NCBI GenBank assembly: GCA_003105195.1
Contig: PQAH01000063.1
Coordinates: 1 to 61,249 of the forward strand
Origin: Bradyrhizobiaceae bacterium
GTDB taxonomy: Bacteria; Pseudomonadota; Alphaproteobacteria; Rhizobiales; Xanthobacteraceae
Direction: 5' to 3'
Length of the DNA: 61,249 nt
Positions 59,767-61,249 of this stretch are shown here, piece after piece. A program made the translations under genes and the position numbers. Position 1 is the first letter of the stretch. Every line of letters starts with the position of its first letter. Below the pieces are notes generated by a model. The model did no database searches. It worked only from the letters and a program-made list of their open reading frames with translations, and had not been told where the DNA came from.

Positions 59767-60540
59767 ATGGCAAGCGCAGACACCATTCTCAGGCTGGAGG
59801 CGCTGTCGAAGTCATTCGGCGGCCTGCAGGCCGTTCGCGATCTGTCATTCGACGTGAATGCGGGCACGATAACGAGCCTGATCGGCGGCAACGGCGCCGG
59901 CAAGACCACGGCCTTCAACCTGATCACCGGAAATCTCGTGCCGGACTCCGGACATATCTATCTGCGGGATGCGCGCGTCGATGGACTGCCGCCGCACAAG
60001 GTCGCTCGCGCGGGTATTGCGCGCGGCTTTCAAGAGCTGCGGCTGTTCAATCGCCTGAGTGCGCGCGACAATGTCGAAGCCGCGATCCCGAACTTGCGCG
60101 GTGAGAGCATCATCCGCGCGTTGATCGGTGGGCGCGAATTGATGGACGAGCGCAACGCGGCGGATGCGCGCGCCAATGCTTTGCTTGACGACCTGACGAT
60201 CGCGTCGCAGGCGGATTCGCTCGCCGAGCGCCTGTCTTACGGCCAGCAGAAGCTGCTCAGCCTCGGGCGTCTCCTCGCTGCGGAAGGCGAGCTCCTGCTC
60301 CTCGACGAACCCACTTCGGGGCTCAGCCCCGGCATGGTCGATGACTTCTGCACGCGGATGCGCCGCCTGACCGGGAACGGCAAGACGATCCTGCTGATCG
60401 AGCACAATGTCGATATCGTGATGCGTCTCTCCGACTGGGTCGTCGTGATGCATCAGGGCACCAAGATCGCGGAGGGACGGCCGGAGGAAGTCCGCAACAA
60501 CGTGACCGTCATGCACACCTATCTCGGCATCACATCGTGA
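59767..60540 (+). CDS. livG: Branched-chain amino acid-type ABC ATPase LivG
   Basis: 257 residues. Walker A GGNGAGKTT near residue 40, a short signature LSYGQQKLL, Walker B LLLLDEPTSGLS near residue 178 and switch His in IEHNVDIVMRLSD. ATG 59767 is chosen over GTG 59758, which overlaps nothing but lacks family residues. It lies 9 nt after livM. Works with LivF. Confidence 0.92.
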   Translation: MASADTILRLEALSKSFGGLQAVRDLSFDVNAGTITSLIGGNGAGKTTAFNLITGNLVPDSGHIYLRDARVDGLPPHKVARAGIARGFQELRLFNRLSARDNVEAAIPNLRGESIIRALIGGRELMDERNAADARANALLDDLTIASQADSLAERLSYGQQKLLSLGRLLAAEGELLLLDEPTSGLSPGMVDDFCTRMRRLTGNGKTILLIEHNVDIVMRLSDWVVVMHQGTKIAEGRPEEVRNNVTVMHTYLGITS

Positions 60541-60547
60541 GGAGCCC

Positions 60548-61249
60548 GTGCTGAACGTCGAGAAGCTCGATGCGTTCTACGGCAAGAAACAGGTGCTGTT
60601 CGGCATCGACATGACGCTCGCGGAACGGCGCATCGCTGCCGTGATCGGCCCGAACGGCGCCGGCAAGTCGACAGTGTTGCGCGCGGTGTTCGGGCTCGGG
60701 CCTCGTCGCGAGGGAACGATCCACTTCGACAATGAGGATCGAAGTACCTCCGCGCCGCGCGCCAACATCGCGGCCGGCATCGCCTTCGTGCCGCAAGGCG
60801 CGCGCGTGTTCCGCGATCTCTCGGTGTTCGAGAACCTGCGCATGGGCGGCTATACGCTCGGCAAGAACGTTCTCGGCGATCGCATCGAGGCGGCCCTCAA
60901 AGCTTTCCCGATTCTCGGCGAGCGCCGTACGCAGGCCGCGGGCGCGCTCTCGGGCGGCGAGCGGCAGATGCTCGCGTTCGGCATGGCGCTGATGCTGCAC
61001 CCGAAGCTCCTCATGATCGATGAGCCATCGATCGGCCTCGCCCCCAAGCTTGTGACACAGATTTTCGATGCCATCGTCGGCATCCGCGAACAGTTCGGCA
61101 CCGCCGTGCTGATTGTCGAGCAGCAGGCTCAGCAGGTGCTGCGCATTTGCGACGAGGTATTCATCATTCGCGCCGGACGGCTGATCAGCTCGGGCCCGGT
61201 CGACAACTACCGTGGCGAAGATGCGCTGCGGCAGGTCTATCTGAAGAGC
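60548..61249 (+). CDS. livF: Branched-chain amino acid-type ABC ATPase LivF (3' end outside window)
   Basis: 234 residues seen, open to the right edge. GTG 60548 with GAG upstream, 7 nt after the livG stop. Walker A GPNGAGKST near residue 35, LivF signature LSGGERQMLAFG near residue 136 and Walker B LLMIDEPSIGLAP. Only the last few residues are missing. A Liv binding-protein gene is not in the window; it would be expected beyond 61249. Confidence 0.92.
   Translation, partial: MLNVEKLDAFYGKKQVLFGIDMTLAERRIAAVIGPNGAGKSTVLRAVFGLGPRREGTIHFDNEDRSTSAPRANIAAGIAFVPQGARVFRDLSVFENLRMGGYTLGKNVLGDRIEAALKAFPILGERRTQAAGALSGGERQMLAFGMALMLHPKLLMIDEPSIGLAPKLVTQIFDAIVGIREQFGTAVLIVEQQAQQVLRICDEVFIIRAGRLISSGPVDNYRGEDALRQVYLKS

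Noticed and set aside
1..61249. CRISPR arrays, tRNA, rRNA, insertion sequences, prophage genes
   Set aside because: No spaced direct repeats, tRNA-like cloverleaf, transposase or integrase motif was seen on reading; a dedicated search could still find a small RNA gene.

Overview
The window is a GC-rich, densely packed chromosomal segment that fits an alphaproteobacterium, most likely of the Hyphomicrobiales (Rhizobiales). The supporting signs are a bacterial phosphatidylcholine synthase, two invasion-associated locus B (IalB) paralogues, a PuuD-type urate oxidase, an HPF protein fused to a cold-shock domain, rhizobial-type intergenic palindromes (18521-18636 and 40984-41080), and many 4-nt ATGA/GTGA gene overlaps. 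The taxonomic call is inference from gene content. I found no rRNA, tRNA, CRISPR array, insertion sequence or phage gene.

Layout. (1) 1-2913: ATPase, periplasmic binding protein and permease of an iron/spermidine-type ABC importer, cut at the left edge. (2) 2885-13483: a stress or dormancy island. It holds a LOG-like protein, ChaB, DUF2267, a PRPP-synthetase-like enzyme, a lone APH-type phosphotransferase, an alpha/beta hydrolase, a phosphoribosyltransferase, PolX, HPF with a cold-shock domain, a three-BON protein, a divergent GroEL and a Tyr/Pro-rich secreted protein. Five FNR/FixK-type palindromes (TTGA-N6-TCAA) sit in front of its transcription units and I saw none elsewhere, so the island looks like an oxygen-responsive regulon. 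This is the most interesting signal in the window. (3) 13504-16079: a VapBC/FitAB toxin-antitoxin pair with a 34-bp operator palindrome, a poly-Gly secreted protein, and rimO. (4) 16080-28582, minus strand: a purine-catabolism operon running uraH-xdhA-xdhB-xdhC, a BMP-family ABC transporter, puuD and an allantoate amidohydrolase. It covers purine uptake, xanthine to urate, urate to 5-hydroxyisourate, its hydrolysis, and allantoate breakdown. OHCU decarboxylase and allantoinase are not in the window.

(5) 28680-33434: a small membrane protein, a shortened KdpDE-like two-component system, a cupin, a truncated LysR gene, a duplicated PsiF-type peptide and a quinone oxidoreductase. (6) 33608-37470, minus strand: DUF2182, DUF1326, phosphatidylcholine synthase, TerC and an SDR. 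(7) 37576-42165: a UbiH-like monooxygenase, a class III CoA-transferase, an AEC carrier and a malyl-CoA-lyase-like enzyme, the last behind a mosaic palindromic element. (8) 42242-54464: secreted lectin-like protein, HspQ, GST, cell-wall amidase, tandem IalB proteins, then an oligopeptide-type binding protein translationally overlapped by an adenylate-forming enzyme that has lost its motifs, a degenerate GGDEF regulator, a FrnE/DsbA protein and two HupE/UreJ proteins.

(9) 54805-61249: a catabolic island, visibly less GC-rich than the rest around 54.6-57.2 kb. A GntR/FCD regulator is divergent from an operon encoding an atypical D-2-hydroxyacid dehydrogenase, a fumarylacetoacetase-family hydrolase and a Liv-type ABC importer (cut at the right edge). 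A perfect 11-bp inverted repeat lies between them.
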